The notes below the pieces were generated by a model, which saw nothing but the letters and a program-made list of their open reading frames with translations, had not been told where the DNA came from and did not search any database. DNA of 64,000 bases from Oscillospiraceae bacterium (lineage in GTDB: Bacteria; Bacillota; Clostridia; Saccharofermentanales; Saccharofermentanaceae), in assembly GCA_902780785.1 (NCBI GenBank), contig CACZGS010000011.1, positions 40,961 to 104,960 of the forward strand, in the 5' to 3' direction. Numbering within the stretch: position 1 is the stretch's first letter; each line of letters starts with the position of its first letter. The position numbers and the translations under genes are program-made. Shown here one piece after another: positions 1 to 9,132 of the stretch.

Positions 1-696
1 ATCATCAAAGAACAGCTTAAATACGGCATCCCGATGTCGATCCAGTATGGTATCACAGCATCCGGCACCGTAATAATGCAGAGCGCTTTCAACACCTTCG
101 ACTACATCGCGGTCGGCGCGATCACCGCTGCAAGCAAGTTCCAGGGAATCATCACGATGGGCATGTTCTCCGTCGGCCAGACGATGGCAGCTTACGCAGG
201 CCAGAACTACGGCGCGAAGAACATGAAGAGGATCAGACAGGGCGTAAACAGTGCCTTGAAGCTCTATATCGTTTATTCCGTCGTGGCTGCAGTGATCTCG
301 ATAATCGCAGTGCCCAAAGTGCTCTGGATCTTCTTTGATTCGGAGGTCGATATCTCGCTCTATATCCCGTGGGCAATGCCGTATATCATTGAGTGCGCGG
401 TATGCTATTTCTTCCTTGCCATGATCTTCATATACAGGCACACGATCCAGTCTGTAGGCTATGCGCAGCTCGCAATGATCTTAGGCTTTGTGGAGCTCGG
501 TGCAAGAATCCTCTCGTCCTTTTATTCCATACAGATACATAACTACTACATCGCGGTAGCTTCAGATCCGTTCGCATGGATCCTTGCGGGATTAAGCGGC
601 CTGGTAATAACGCGTATTATTTTCAAGAGGATCGAGAAAAGATGGGCAGAAGAAGAGCCCGCACCTTCTCCGGCGCTTGCTGAGGCCAAGGATTAA
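1..696 (+). CDS. MATE-family efflux transporter, C-terminal part
   Basis: The reading frame is open from base 1, so the N-terminal part lies outside the window. The visible 231 residues contain several hydrophobic membrane segments and the stretch AAYAGQNYGAKN, which matches the GQNxGAxx motif of MATE (multidrug and toxin extrusion) transporters. Members are cytoplasmic-membrane antiporters that export drugs or other cations using Na+ or H+ gradients; the substrate here cannot be told. The C-terminus is a short charged, proline-rich tail. The stop codon overlaps the stop of the convergent lipoprotein gene by two bases, leaving no room for a separate terminator. Family call is good; exact function unknown. 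Confidence 0.82.
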   Translation: MIKEQLKYGIPMSIQYGITASGTVIMQSAFNTFDYIAVGAITAASKFQGIITMGMFSVGQTMAAYAGQNYGAKNMKRIRQGVNSALKLYIVYSVVAAVISIIAVPKVLWIFFDSEVDISLYIPWAMPYIIECAVCYFFLAMIFIYRHTIQSVGYAQLAMILGFVELGARILSSFYSIQIHNYYIAVASDPFAWILAGLSGLVITRIIFKRIEKRWAEEEPAPSPALAEAKD

Positions 697-1691
697 GTGG
701 TCTCTGAAGTGCTCTCTGAAGCAGAGGGATCAGTCTCAGAAGGGGTATTCTTTACAAAGAACTGTAATCCGGTAAGCTGCTTTGTCGACTGGTCATAGAT
801 GAAGAAGACGTACGGACCGTCCTTGAAATTCTCTTCCTGCGTGTATGTGATCGTTATCTCCTCAGGATTCTCATCGATAATGGTCTTGGACGTGTAGAGA
901 TATGTCCATTCAGGCGATGTCTGGAGAGCAACGGCATAGATGTATGTCCAGACATAATCCTTTGCGCGCTCATCTAATTCATAGACAATGGTAAATGTAT
1001 TCGTATCCTTATACGTACTAGTCTTCTCATCCCAGTTGTCGCCTGTCATATAGCACTTCTTGACCATGTCGAAAAGCTTGAAGAACTTAACATCGCTGAC
1101 ATTGTAATCGTAAATGGAAACAAGATCGTCCGGATTGGCAAGGACAAAATGCTTGCCGGATTCATCCTTAACGAATTCGAGAGTATATTTCTGATCTACC
1201 GTCTCATCGATGCTTTGGAGAATGGTATTGAACTCGGCAGGACCCAGGAATTCCTTCTTCTGCATCTTGACCCTTCTGTAGTCCTTATATGAGAACTTGA
1301 CGTCAACGGAACACTTGCTGCCCCAGATGCCGCCCTGAAAGCTGTCCTCGTCGATCTCATAAGTGATCGATGTGGCGATCAGGTTCATAAGACGCCATTG
1401 ATCGGTGATCTTCGGCTTGGTATAGTCCGTGCTGTCTTCTTCTTTGATGACCGGCATCTTGCGCTCCATCTCATGTGACGAAGCGACGCAGTACTCGGTG
1501 AATTTATCGAAATTACAATCGGCAAGGGCATTTCCGATCTTGCCTATGGTGGCAAAGACCTCTTCTTTTGTACCTGAGACCTTTGATTCTTTGGAGGATT
1601 CTGAAGTTTCCGGGGTGTCGAACATGCTGCAGGAGACCAATGATAAGACATTAGCCAGCACCAGGATGATTGAAATCAGTCTTTTACGCAT
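693..1691 (-). CDS. Lipoprotein with NTF2-like N-terminal domain
   Basis: The start is placed at the ATG at 1691 because GGAGGT lies 10 bases upstream and the protein then begins with a lipoprotein signal: MRKR, a hydrophobic core and the lipobox LVSC. It would be lipid-anchored on the outside of the membrane. The mature part starts with a Ser/Glu-rich linker, followed by an alpha+beta domain (VDVKFSYKDY, then YTLEFVKDESGKHFVL) laid out like the NTF2-like domains of the two lipoproteins at 58.6-62.0 kb, so all three look paralogous. The tail is Ser/Thr/Glu-rich. No enzymatic motif was seen. Function unknown. Confidence 0.75.
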   Translation of the reverse strand: MRKRLISIILVLANVLSLVSCSMFDTPETSESSKESKVSGTKEEVFATIGKIGNALADCNFDKFTEYCVASSHEMERKMPVIKEEDSTDYTKPKITDQWRLMNLIATSITYEIDEDSFQGGIWGSKCSVDVKFSYKDYRRVKMQKKEFLGPAEFNTILQSIDETVDQKYTLEFVKDESGKHFVLANPDDLVSIYDYNVSDVKFFKLFDMVKKCYMTGDNWDEKTSTYKDTNTFTIVYELDERAKDYVWTYIYAVALQTSPEWTYLYTSKTIIDENPEEITITYTQEENFKDGPYVFFIYDQSTKQLTGLQFFVKNTPSETDPSASESTSETT

Positions 1692-1775
1692 CTTTTTCGC
1701 GACCTCCAAACAGAGATTATTATATCTCAAATACAATTTAACAGAAGAAAATGTGGCAAATTGATATTGGGGCAC

Positions 1776-1807
1776 AAAAAAGACGGTGCCTTTACAGACA
1801 CCGCCTT
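1776..1807 (-). terminator. Rho-independent terminator after fba
   Basis: Read on the minus strand, GGCGGTG and CACCGTC arms enclose a short loop and are followed by six T. It lies just past the fba stop and before the lipoprotein start. Confidence 0.85.
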
Positions 1808-1835
1808 AGTTGGTTTTAAGTCAAAAGCCTTAAGA

Positions 1836-2804
1836 TCAAGCCTTACCGTCTGAACCGAGAACGTACTTAATCTTGTGAGCAACCATGTCCTTAACAGCCT
1901 GACGAGCGGGCTTAAGGTACTGACGGGGATCGAAGTGATCAGGGTGCTCAACGAAGTACTTACGGATGTTAGCTGTCATAGCAAGACGGATATCGGAGTC
2001 GATGTTGATCTTGCATACAGCGAGTGTAGCTGCCTTACGGAGCTGCTCTTCAGGGATACCAACTGCATCAGGCATATTTCCGCCGTACTGGTTAACCATC
2101 TTAACGAACTCCTGAGGTACGGAAGAAGAACCGTGGAGAACGATAGGGAAGCCGGGAAGTCTCTTGATGCACTCTTCGAGAACGTCGAAGCGGAGCGGAG
2201 GAGGTACAAGGATGCCATCTGCATTTCTTGTGCACTGAGCTGCTGTGAACTTGTAAGCACCGTGAGAAGTACCGATAGCGATAGCGAGTGAGTCGCATCC
2301 TGTTCTGGAAACGAATTCCTCAACCTCTTCAGGTCTTGTGTAGCTCTCGTGGCCTGACTCTACGACAACCTCATCCTCGATACCGGCGAGTGTTCCGAGC
2401 TCAGCCTCAACAACTACGCCGTGGTCGTGAGCATACTCAACAACCTGCTTTGTGAGAGCGATGTTGTCCTCGAAAGACTTGGAAGAAGCGTCGATCATTA
2501 CGGATGTGAAGCCGCCGTCGATGCATGACTTACAAAGCTCGAATGTATCACCGTGGTCAAGGTGAAGAGCGATCGGGATCTCAGGATTCTCGATGACAGC
2601 TGCCTCAACGAGCTTTACGAGGTATGTGTGGTTAGCGTAAGCTCTTGCGCCCTTGGAAACCTGAAGGATAACAGGGCTCTTGAGCTCGCCTGCTGCTTCT
2701 GTGATTCCCTGAACGATTTCCATGTTGTTTACGTTGAAAGCACCAACAGCATAACCGCCGTCATAAGCCTTCTTGAACATCTCAGTCGTTGTTACTAAAG
2801 ACAT
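1836..2804 (-). CDS. fba: Class II fructose-1,6-bisphosphate aldolase
   Basis: Cleaves fructose-1,6-bisphosphate to dihydroxyacetone phosphate and glyceraldehyde-3-phosphate in glycolysis; cytoplasmic, zinc-dependent. The 322 residues start with MSLVTTTEMFKKAYDGGYAVGAFNVNNME and contain the zinc-ligand motif HLDHGD, the catalytic-loop region AELGTLAGIED, a GTSHGAYKF block and the C-terminal phosphate-binding KINIDSDIR motif. The start has TAGGAGG upstream. The gene is monocistronic: it has its own terminator, and the neighbours are unrelated. Codon use looks highly optimised, as expected for an abundant glycolytic enzyme. Confidence 0.95.
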   Translation of the reverse strand: MSLVTTTEMFKKAYDGGYAVGAFNVNNMEIVQGITEAAGELKSPVILQVSKGARAYANHTYLVKLVEAAVIENPEIPIALHLDHGDTFELCKSCIDGGFTSVMIDASSKSFEDNIALTKQVVEYAHDHGVVVEAELGTLAGIEDEVVVESGHESYTRPEEVEEFVSRTGCDSLAIAIGTSHGAYKFTAAQCTRNADGILVPPPLRFDVLEECIKRLPGFPIVLHGSSSVPQEFVKMVNQYGGNMPDAVGIPEEQLRKAATLAVCKINIDSDIRLAMTANIRKYFVEHPDHFDPRQYLKPARQAVKDMVAHKIKYVLGSDGKA

Positions 2805-2842
2805 ATATATATCCTCCTAACGAATTTTGTCTTGACGCTCTT

Positions 2843-2870
2843 ATATTACAATCTTTTTGTCAAAACTCAA
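2843..2870 (-). promoter_or_regulatory. Possible fba promoter
   Basis: On the minus strand, TTGAGT (2865-2870) and TAATAT (2843-2848) are separated by 16 bases, about 40 bases upstream of the fba start. It is a weak match, and a TTGACA lies a few bases closer, so the exact hexamers are uncertain. Confidence 0.35.
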
Positions 2871-2991
2871 CCGCAAAATGGAGGAAAGTGTCCCATATTA
2901 ACAGAAGATTTCCATATAAAAGGGGCCTTTTTTGCCAAATGATTTTCGCTACGTCTGAAAACGGGTTAATTGAGGCTAACTTTTGACAATA

Positions 2992-3023
2992 TAAAAGCAG
3001 GATGCCCATAGAGCACCCTGCCG
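2992..3023 (-). terminator. Terminator after the zinc-ribbon gene
   Basis: Minus-strand hairpin with arms GCAGGGTGC and GCATCCTGC followed by TTTTAT. The tail continues into a TTATATTGTCAAAA string that recurs behind the terminator at 25.02 kb. Confidence 0.75.
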
Positions 3024-3047
3024 TTTTGCCTGATCTTGTCAAAAGAC

Positions 3048-3332
3048 TTATTTCTCGAGCTTCTCGCCGCACTTGAGGCAGAAAACAGCCTCAGGATCGG
3101 TGATCTCGGCGCCGCACTTGGGGCAGACGACCGTATTTGCAGCCTTCTCTTCCTTGGCCTTCTCTACTTCAGCCTCTTTCCTGGCTGCTTCCTTGGCATC
3201 GTCTCTCTCAGCCCAGTCGTTGGCCTTGTTTACCACGGTCGCACCGGACTTAACGATGGACTTTCCGAGCTGCTTGAACGCGCCGCCTAAGTCCTTACCG
3301 GTCTCTTTCCAGTCTTCCTTCAAACTTCCCAT
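3048..3332 (-). CDS. Small protein with C-terminal zinc ribbon
   Basis: A 94-residue protein. Residues 1-40 are amphipathic (KEDWKETGKDLGGAFKQLGKSIV), 40-66 are a highly charged Ala/Glu/Lys helix likely to form a coiled coil, and the last 28 residues form a double-CxxC zinc ribbon (CPKCGAEI ... CLKCGEKL). Such small zinc-ribbon proteins are common in Clostridia, and their function is mostly unknown. The ribosome site is AGGAGGAAT just upstream. It is an isolated gene with its own terminator, facing the divergent gene at 3514. Confidence 0.75.
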   Translation of the reverse strand: MGSLKEDWKETGKDLGGAFKQLGKSIVKSGATVVNKANDWAERDDAKEAARKEAEVEKAKEEKAANTVVCPKCGAEITDPEAVFCLKCGEKLEK

Positions 3333-3513
3333 TGCTTATTCCTCCAATCGGTTAACGGTAATTACATACAAAAGGATATTCGCAAGAGCCTTTAAAATCA
3401 ACCTCGCTCCGTGAACAGTTTATTATCAAAGTGTAATCTTGGGCTTTATTGATATAACATGCCAAAAAAGGTAGACTTTTGAGCGTGCTTACTTTTCGAG
3501 CGGAGGGTTTCAA

Positions 3514-4170
3514 ATGGAGAATCAGTATCAGGCAGACGGCAACAGGATCGTCGTCCCCTATGACAAAGACAGAAAGACGGTCACTTTCTACGACACATAC
3601 GTAGACATCAACGGAGACGTCATCAAATACGACGACATTGCAGTCATCCAGTCGGCTGCCCAGGACAATTCCTTTATGTACTACATCGTCTTCGGCAGTT
3701 CGTTTACCTATAACTTCGACTTCACGACCTACGACGGGATCAAGCATAAGTTCAAGCGTTACGGCCTTTCCGTCTACGGTATCGGCATTTACAAGCGCAT
3801 TAAGAAGGAATTTGAGACCGTATCGCCCAATTTCTACGGCATCGTGGTAAGAAAGGTCGGCGAGCGCCTGATCGACAGGATCGCAAACGGTGCCACAGCC
3901 AATATCTGCGGCCTTGAGATCACCAAGGACAAGATCACCTACGTAAAGAACAAGAAGAAGACTTATGTCATAGACAGGAGCAACTTTGACCGTGCCATCA
4001 ACAGCAAATCCTATGCGGCAAGTTTTGCGGAGATCTACATAAGAGACGAGAAAAAGCCCGTCTTCAGGGTAAACCTCAACGAACCCAACGCGAGACTCAT
4101 CGCTCCCATCGTCAACACATTCTTCGAATTCAGGGTTCAGGACGCACAGGCTGCAGCTTCACAAGGCTGA
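3514..4170 (+). CDS. Hypothetical cytoplasmic protein with PH-like repeats
   Basis: A 218-residue protein not assigned to a family. It has no signal peptide and no membrane segment. The beta-rich pattern (KTVTFYDTYVDINGDVIKYDDI, then CGLEITKDKITYVKNKKKTYVIDRSNF) suggests two pleckstrin-like or bPH-like modules in tandem, about residues 1-90 and 105-205; this is inference from the strand pattern only. The ribosome site GGAGGG lies about 7 bases before the ATG. The tail is Ala/Gln-rich. It is single-gene, with a strong terminator behind it. Confidence 0.7.
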   Translation: MENQYQADGNRIVVPYDKDRKTVTFYDTYVDINGDVIKYDDIAVIQSAAQDNSFMYYIVFGSSFTYNFDFTTYDGIKHKFKRYGLSVYGIGIYKRIKKEFETVSPNFYGIVVRKVGERLIDRIANGATANICGLEITKDKITYVKNKKKTYVIDRSNFDRAINSKSYAASFAEIYIRDEKKPVFRVNLNEPNARLIAPIVNTFFEFRVQDAQAAASQG

Positions 4171-4187
4171 TATTAACTCAAAAATAC

Positions 4188-4222
4188 AGGGCGTCTCTTG
4201 GATAGGAGACGCCCTTTTTGTT
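4188..4222 (+). terminator. Terminator after the 3514 gene
   Basis: Perfect arms AGGGCGTCTC and GAGACGCCCT followed by TTTTTG. A strong Rho-independent terminator. Confidence 0.9.
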
Positions 4223-4247
4223 TGCTTTTTCGGAAAATACCGAAAAC

Positions 4248-4889
4248 TTATCTCGGCAGGTATTCCTCTTCAGGCTTGAGCTTCTTTTTATTCTCTTTGC
4301 CCAGATTGACGAAATATACGACGAAGCCGAGGATGGGGATCATCATGACGCCGCCGACAAGAAGGATCGTGCCTGTCCTGGTGCTGGTGCAGTCGAAGAG
4401 AACATTTCTTATTACCCAACCTTCACTTGCGCTGATCTTAAGGTAGTTAAGGCCTTCCTTGTAGTATTTCTGGGCATCTGTCTTCTGTGTCTTTACGGTG
4501 CCGATGAATTCTCTGGAAGGAACCGAGATAGTGTTTGTTACGCCGTCAAAGTAATCGTATGTCGCATCCGTCAGGGCATCCAGGTACTCCTTGTCAGCCT
4601 TCTTGGAAACGGACATCGGCATGACGGAACCGTCTTCCATCATGATGATGTAATAGTACTCGTGGCCTGTGGGGATGAATGAGTAGGATTCGGTGCCTTC
4701 GGCGTAATTTCCGAGGCAGGCAACTACTTCGTATGAGATCCACTGATCCGAATAAGATTCGTAGTTATCAACTACTTCCTCGTATGTTCCCTTTACTCCT
4801 CCGAACAAAAGGTCCCTCATAAAGAAAGCGACTGCGCCGAACAGAACAAAGGCAATGATGGATACGATCAGCAAACCTGTTTTTTTCAT
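4248..4889 (-). CDS. Two-TM membrane protein of unknown function
   Basis: 213 residues. An N-terminal membrane segment (about residues 5-27), an extracytoplasmic domain of about 135 residues (GTYEEVVDNYESYSDQWISYEVV, rich in Tyr and acidic residues) and a second membrane segment near residues 175-195 (LLVGGVMMIPILGFVVYFV) lead to a short basic and acidic cytoplasmic tail ending EEEYLPR. Family not recognised. It lies downstream of the two-component system at 4966-7404 on the same strand, about 75 bases away, so it could be a co-transcribed partner, but the gap holds its own possible -10 (TACAAT at 4922-4927) and no obvious terminator. Ribosome site GGGGG. Confidence 0.7.
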   Translation of the reverse strand: MKKTGLLIVSIIAFVLFGAVAFFMRDLLFGGVKGTYEEVVDNYESYSDQWISYEVVACLGNYAEGTESYSFIPTGHEYYYIIMMEDGSVMPMSVSKKADKEYLDALTDATYDYFDGVTNTISVPSREFIGTVKTQKTDAQKYYKEGLNYLKISASEGWVIRNVLFDCTSTRTGTILLVGGVMMIPILGFVVYFVNLGKENKKKLKPEEEYLPR

Positions 4890-4965
4890 AATAATTCCCC
4901 CGCTTGGATTGACTGTCCGCTATTGTATCACACGGACAGGCCAACTTGCCTGCGGGGGAATGGAA

Positions 4966-6687
4966 TTATTTCTTGGAGGGCTTCTTCGTTACCCTGGCCT
5001 CGAAAACACCATCTTTCAGTGTCGTCTCAAGGTAGAGCTTGTGCTGCTCCAATATCCTTCCGGCGATCGCAAGACCTGTGCCGGGAGTGAACTTTCCACT
5101 GTCAGTCTTGTTCCTTATCGTGAATGCCTTGCCGGATATGTCCACATCGATCTTCGAATCAGCCTGCTTATACTTATTCGCGTTGTCCATCAGACAACTC
5201 ACTGCGGTCTTGAAGTAATCCTTATCCATCTTTATCTCAGTGTCGCCCTTGATATTGATGTCAGCACCGAGCTTTGCCGCAACGTCTTCGATGCATGCCT
5301 TTACGGAAGCCTTTGCAAACTTTCTGTCAGACTTCTCGGCGGTCTTGAGGATCGATTCAATGTCTTTGTTCATCTCAGTTGTCTTCTCAAGGATCTGGTC
5401 GGCGTAGCGGTCCTTCTCTTCACTGCCCTCAACATCTTTGAGGTTCTCGGCGTAGCCTCCTAGGATCTGCAAAGGAGTCTTCATGTTATGCGCAAGAGAA
5501 TCGATGAGATTATTCTTGAAGATATTGTTCTCGTAAGCCTTCTTGTACTGGCTGTAAGGCCTTATCGCCGTAATGAGGGCGATACCGATGCAGAGGACAA
5601 AGAGAATGATCGCAAAAGTGATCAGGAAGGGCTGGTAGAACGCCTCAAACGGTGCAGTCTTCATAACGAATTCAACCAGGTACTGCTGACCGTTGATCAT
5701 GTAGACGTTGATCTTGCCTTTTGTATTATCCTTAGTGGTTATCGTATAGCTATACTCACCCGGATGTGAGTTGTTCGCTCCGCCGTATGCGTAGTAAGAG
5801 GTATAAGCAAGATCGCGGTCCCAGTCGTAATCGTCTCCGAATCTGCTGTCGAACTCGCTCGTAAGATCGTTTAGATTCTTTGCAAGGAAGATCTTTTCGA
5901 GATCGTTTAAGTAAGCATCGGGACGCTTTCCCCTCTCGTATAGATACAGATCGTTGGCAAAACCTTCTGCATCTACCGTAGTATAAAGATCCGCTTTTGA
6001 CTGATCGGTAAAATCCCATTTCTTTCCGAAAGGCTTTGAAAAATAAGGTTCGTAATTGACCTGGGATACCTTGCCGATATGAAGTGTGTCACCGTCAACA
6101 TAGTGAGAATGGATCACGGGCAGGCCATATGAAAGATATCCGCTGAATTCCGTAGCTATGCAAAACAATCTGTTTGCATAGTAACCGTCAGTCAAAGCGC
6201 ACAGATCCCAGCAGTTGGTATAATCCGTAGCCATGATCCCTGTTAACTTCCAGGCTTCATCAGACTTCACATACTTGATAACCCAGTCGCTGTCATTCAT
6301 GTGCAGGGTCTTCTGGCCCTGTGCGAGCAAGGCCTCATCGTTCGTTACGTTTAACCAGAGATGAAGATTATCCTCTACGGGAACGACGTCATATCTTGTC
6401 TCGTAAATAGTCTCAATGTTTCCGACATCATCGATCTTCGCGAACTTAAGATAATCCGCACGGTAAATGTTCGTAATGATCTCTAAAAAGGTCTCATCGT
6501 ATCTGCCGTTGTCGTAACTATCAATGAGCTTTTTATACACCTCTGCGCGTTCAGTGTAACCATTGTCTATCATGGTTGAGAAAAGGCTTGAAAGCGATGC
6601 TGTCGTCACGCCGAATATCACGGCTCCGATGATAAGCCCTGCGATCACTCTGCTGATGGCAAAATGGAAATAGTTTTTCCTTTTCAT
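4966..6687 (-). CDS. Sensor histidine kinase with large extracytoplasmic domain
   Basis: 573 residues. One membrane segment near residues 12-34 and a second near 355-378 (FLITFAIILFVLCIGIALITAI) enclose a roughly 320-residue outside domain rich in Tyr and Asp. The kinase part has an H-box (SLAHNMKTPLQILGGYAENL, the His in AHNMKTP being the phosphoacceptor) and an N-box (CLMDNANKYK). The usual DxGxG ATP-lid motif is not recognisable; only GTGLAIAGRI remains, with the last strands shortened, so the ATPase domain is compact and divergent. It follows the response regulator at 6736-7404 after 48 bases with GGGGAGGAG before the start, forming one operon. Ligand unknown. Confidence 0.85.
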   Translation of the reverse strand: MKRKNYFHFAISRVIAGLIIGAVIFGVTTASLSSLFSTMIDNGYTERAEVYKKLIDSYDNGRYDETFLEIITNIYRADYLKFAKIDDVGNIETIYETRYDVVPVEDNLHLWLNVTNDEALLAQGQKTLHMNDSDWVIKYVKSDEAWKLTGIMATDYTNCWDLCALTDGYYANRLFCIATEFSGYLSYGLPVIHSHYVDGDTLHIGKVSQVNYEPYFSKPFGKKWDFTDQSKADLYTTVDAEGFANDLYLYERGKRPDAYLNDLEKIFLAKNLNDLTSEFDSRFGDDYDWDRDLAYTSYYAYGGANNSHPGEYSYTITTKDNTKGKINVYMINGQQYLVEFVMKTAPFEAFYQPFLITFAIILFVLCIGIALITAIRPYSQYKKAYENNIFKNNLIDSLAHNMKTPLQILGGYAENLKDVEGSEEKDRYADQILEKTTEMNKDIESILKTAEKSDRKFAKASVKACIEDVAAKLGADINIKGDTEIKMDKDYFKTAVSCLMDNANKYKQADSKIDVDISGKAFTIRNKTDSGKFTPGTGLAIAGRILEQHKLYLETTLKDGVFEARVTKKPSKK

Positions 6688-6735
6688 GGTGTAACTCCTC
6701 CCCGTCTGCGGCCGTCCTTCTTTTTGGGACGCTCC

Positions 6736-7404
6736 TTAATCGAACCTGTATCCGACACCGATAAGCGTCTTTATACGGTCGCCTTCTTTTCGAAGTTTTT
6801 TACGGAGATTCTTCACGCGGTTATCGATAACACGCTCGGAGATGTAATCATCCCCGCCCCAGGCCACTGCCAGCAGGAGCCTTCTCGTGACTGCGACACC
6901 AGGGTGTTCCATCATGTACTTTAAGATCGCATATTCCTTGGGTGGAAGATCGACCACGTCCCCTGCTACGCGTACTTCAAATTTCAGGGGGTCAAGTTCT
7001 ATCTGCCCGCTCGAAAGGATCTTGCGCTCCACATGCTCGGTCGTTGAGCGCTCAAGGATCGCCAGGAGCTTTTTATACAGCACAGCTATCGAAAACGGCT
7101 TCACTATATAATCGTCGGCGCCGAGTTCGTAGCCGTACAGGATGTCTTCCTCCCTGACCTTTCCCGTAAGGAAAACCACCGGCTTATCCGATCTCTTCCT
7201 TAAGATCTTGCAGAGTTCGAAGCCGTCTAAGCCCGGCATCATTATGTCGAGAAGGAAGAGGTCATACTCTTCGTTAAGGATCTTACTGAGGCCCAGATTT
7301 CCGTCCTCCGCAAAATCCAACACGATCTGGTCGCGCCTCCCGAAATAATCACCGATGACCTGCCTTATCTGGCTGTCATCCTCAACGAGCAAGACTCTGT
7401 ACAT
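6736..7404 (-). CDS. OmpR-family response regulator
   Basis: Receiver domain (LLVEDD acidic pair, phosphoacceptor Asp in FLLDIMMPG, Lys in YIVKPF) plus a C-terminal winged-helix DNA-binding domain (LPPKEYAILKYMMEHPG ... RVIDNRVKNLRKKLR ... GVGYRF). The start is taken at the ATG at 7404, which has GGAGG five bases upstream; an in-frame TTG five codons earlier would place the ribosome site inside the gene. 222 residues, normal for the family. It pairs with the kinase directly downstream. The tandem 11-bp repeat at 7436-7457, just upstream, is a good candidate for its own binding site. Confidence 0.93.
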   Translation of the reverse strand: MYRVLLVEDDSQIRQVIGDYFGRRDQIVLDFAEDGNLGLSKILNEEYDLFLLDIMMPGLDGFELCKILRKRSDKPVVFLTGKVREEDILYGYELGADDYIVKPFSIAVLYKKLLAILERSTTEHVERKILSSGQIELDPLKFEVRVAGDVVDLPPKEYAILKYMMEHPGVAVTRRLLLAVAWGGDDYISERVIDNRVKNLRKKLRKEGDRIKTLIGVGYRFD

Positions 7405-7435
7405 GAGAACCTCCGTCAAGAGTATGTTACAGGTC

Positions 7436-7457
7436 TAGTGTATCGTTAGTGTATCGT
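7436..7457. promoter_or_regulatory. Tandem 11-bp repeat, likely response-regulator operator
   Basis: TAGTGTATCGT occurs twice back to back (7436-7446 and 7447-7457). OmpR-family regulators bind direct repeats spaced by one helical turn. It sits 32 bases before the response-regulator start, between that gene and the divergent metal transporter. Confidence 0.6.
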
Positions 7458-7502
7458 TTTGAAAATGGGACCTGATTCAGGTATCGGAAATCGTAAATTT
7501 TG

Positions 7503-7523
7503 TGAAACTGATAATCAATTTCA
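7503..7523. promoter_or_regulatory. 21-bp palindrome, Fur-family-like operator
   Basis: Outer arms TGAAA/TTTCA and inner core TGATAATCA make a palindrome symmetric at all but one base pair. The core resembles the 7-1-7 Fur box (TGATAATnATTATCA). It ends two bases before the -35 of the transporter promoter, so a bound repressor would block RNA polymerase. Confidence 0.65.
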
Positions 7524-7525
7524 TA

Positions 7526-7554
7526 TTGACACTCATAACACGCGCTCCTATAAT
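7526..7554 (+). promoter_or_regulatory. Promoter of the metal ABC transporter
   Basis: TTGACA (7526-7531), a 17-base spacer and TATAAT (7549-7554): a perfect housekeeping promoter. The transcript would begin near 7561, about 29 bases before the ATG. Confidence 0.88.
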
Positions 7555-7589
7555 ACTTTTCCGTACCCTATAAATAAAAAGAGGCATAA

Positions 7590-8298
<709 letters not shown>

Positions 8299-8306
<8 letters not shown>

Positions 8307-9132
8307 TATCCTCATTAATTCCCTGGCGTACCCCTTCGTAAGATATGCCCTGATCGTCGGCGTTCTGATCGCGCTGTGCTCATCACTTCTCGGCGTCATC
8401 CTTGTACTCAAGAGATTCTCATATATCGGCGACGGCTTATCACACGTCGCATTCGGCGCTATGGCGATCGCCGCCGTAGTAGGCCTTGCTGACCAGATGG
8501 TCCTGACGCTCCCCATCACGATCTTTTGTGCGATCCTGCTCCTGTGGTCAGGCCAGAACGCAAAGATAAAGGGTGACGCGGCAATAGCCATGATCTCCGT
8601 AGGTGCCCTGGCATTCGGTTATCTCCTGATGAATATCTTCCCGACGTCATCGAATGTCGCAGGTGATGTATGCTCTTCACTCTTCGGATCTATGAAGATA
8701 CTCACGCTGACTAAGACCGAAGTCATCCTCTGCATCGTTTTGTCGATCGTTGTGGTAATAGCTTTTGTGCTTTTGTATAACAGGTTTTTCGCAGTCACAT
8801 TCGATGAGAGCTTTGCAAAAGCCGTCGGCACGAAGACCAGGCTTCTTAACTTCGTGATCGCAACGGTTATCGCGGTCATCATCGTTCTTGCAATGAACCT
8901 CGTAGGATCCCTTCTCGTATCCGCGCTCGTTATCTTCCCTGCCCTGTCAGCAATGAGGATCTTCAAGAGCTTTATGTCGGTTACGATATTCTCGGCAATC
9001 CTTTCCGTATTCTGCGCACTCGCCGGAATCGTTCTCTCGATCATCTGCAACACTCCCGTCGGATCAACGATCGTAATTGCCGACATCGTTGCGTTTGCGA
9101 TCTGCTCAGTAATAGGAAAGATCAGGGGCTGA
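8299..9132 (+). CDS. Metal ABC transporter permease (ZnuB/ABC-3 family)
   Basis: 277 residues with about eight hydrophobic membrane helices. The stretch LVLKRFSYIGDGLSHVAFGAMAIA is characteristic of ABC-3 (zinc/manganese) permeases, and GSLLVSALVIFPALSAM is the other conserved helix. The start overlaps the end of the ATPase gene, so the two are translationally coupled. The stop is immediately adjacent to the stop of the convergent radical SAM gene with no gap, so any terminator would have to lie inside coding sequence. Metal specificity cannot be deduced. Confidence 0.92.
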
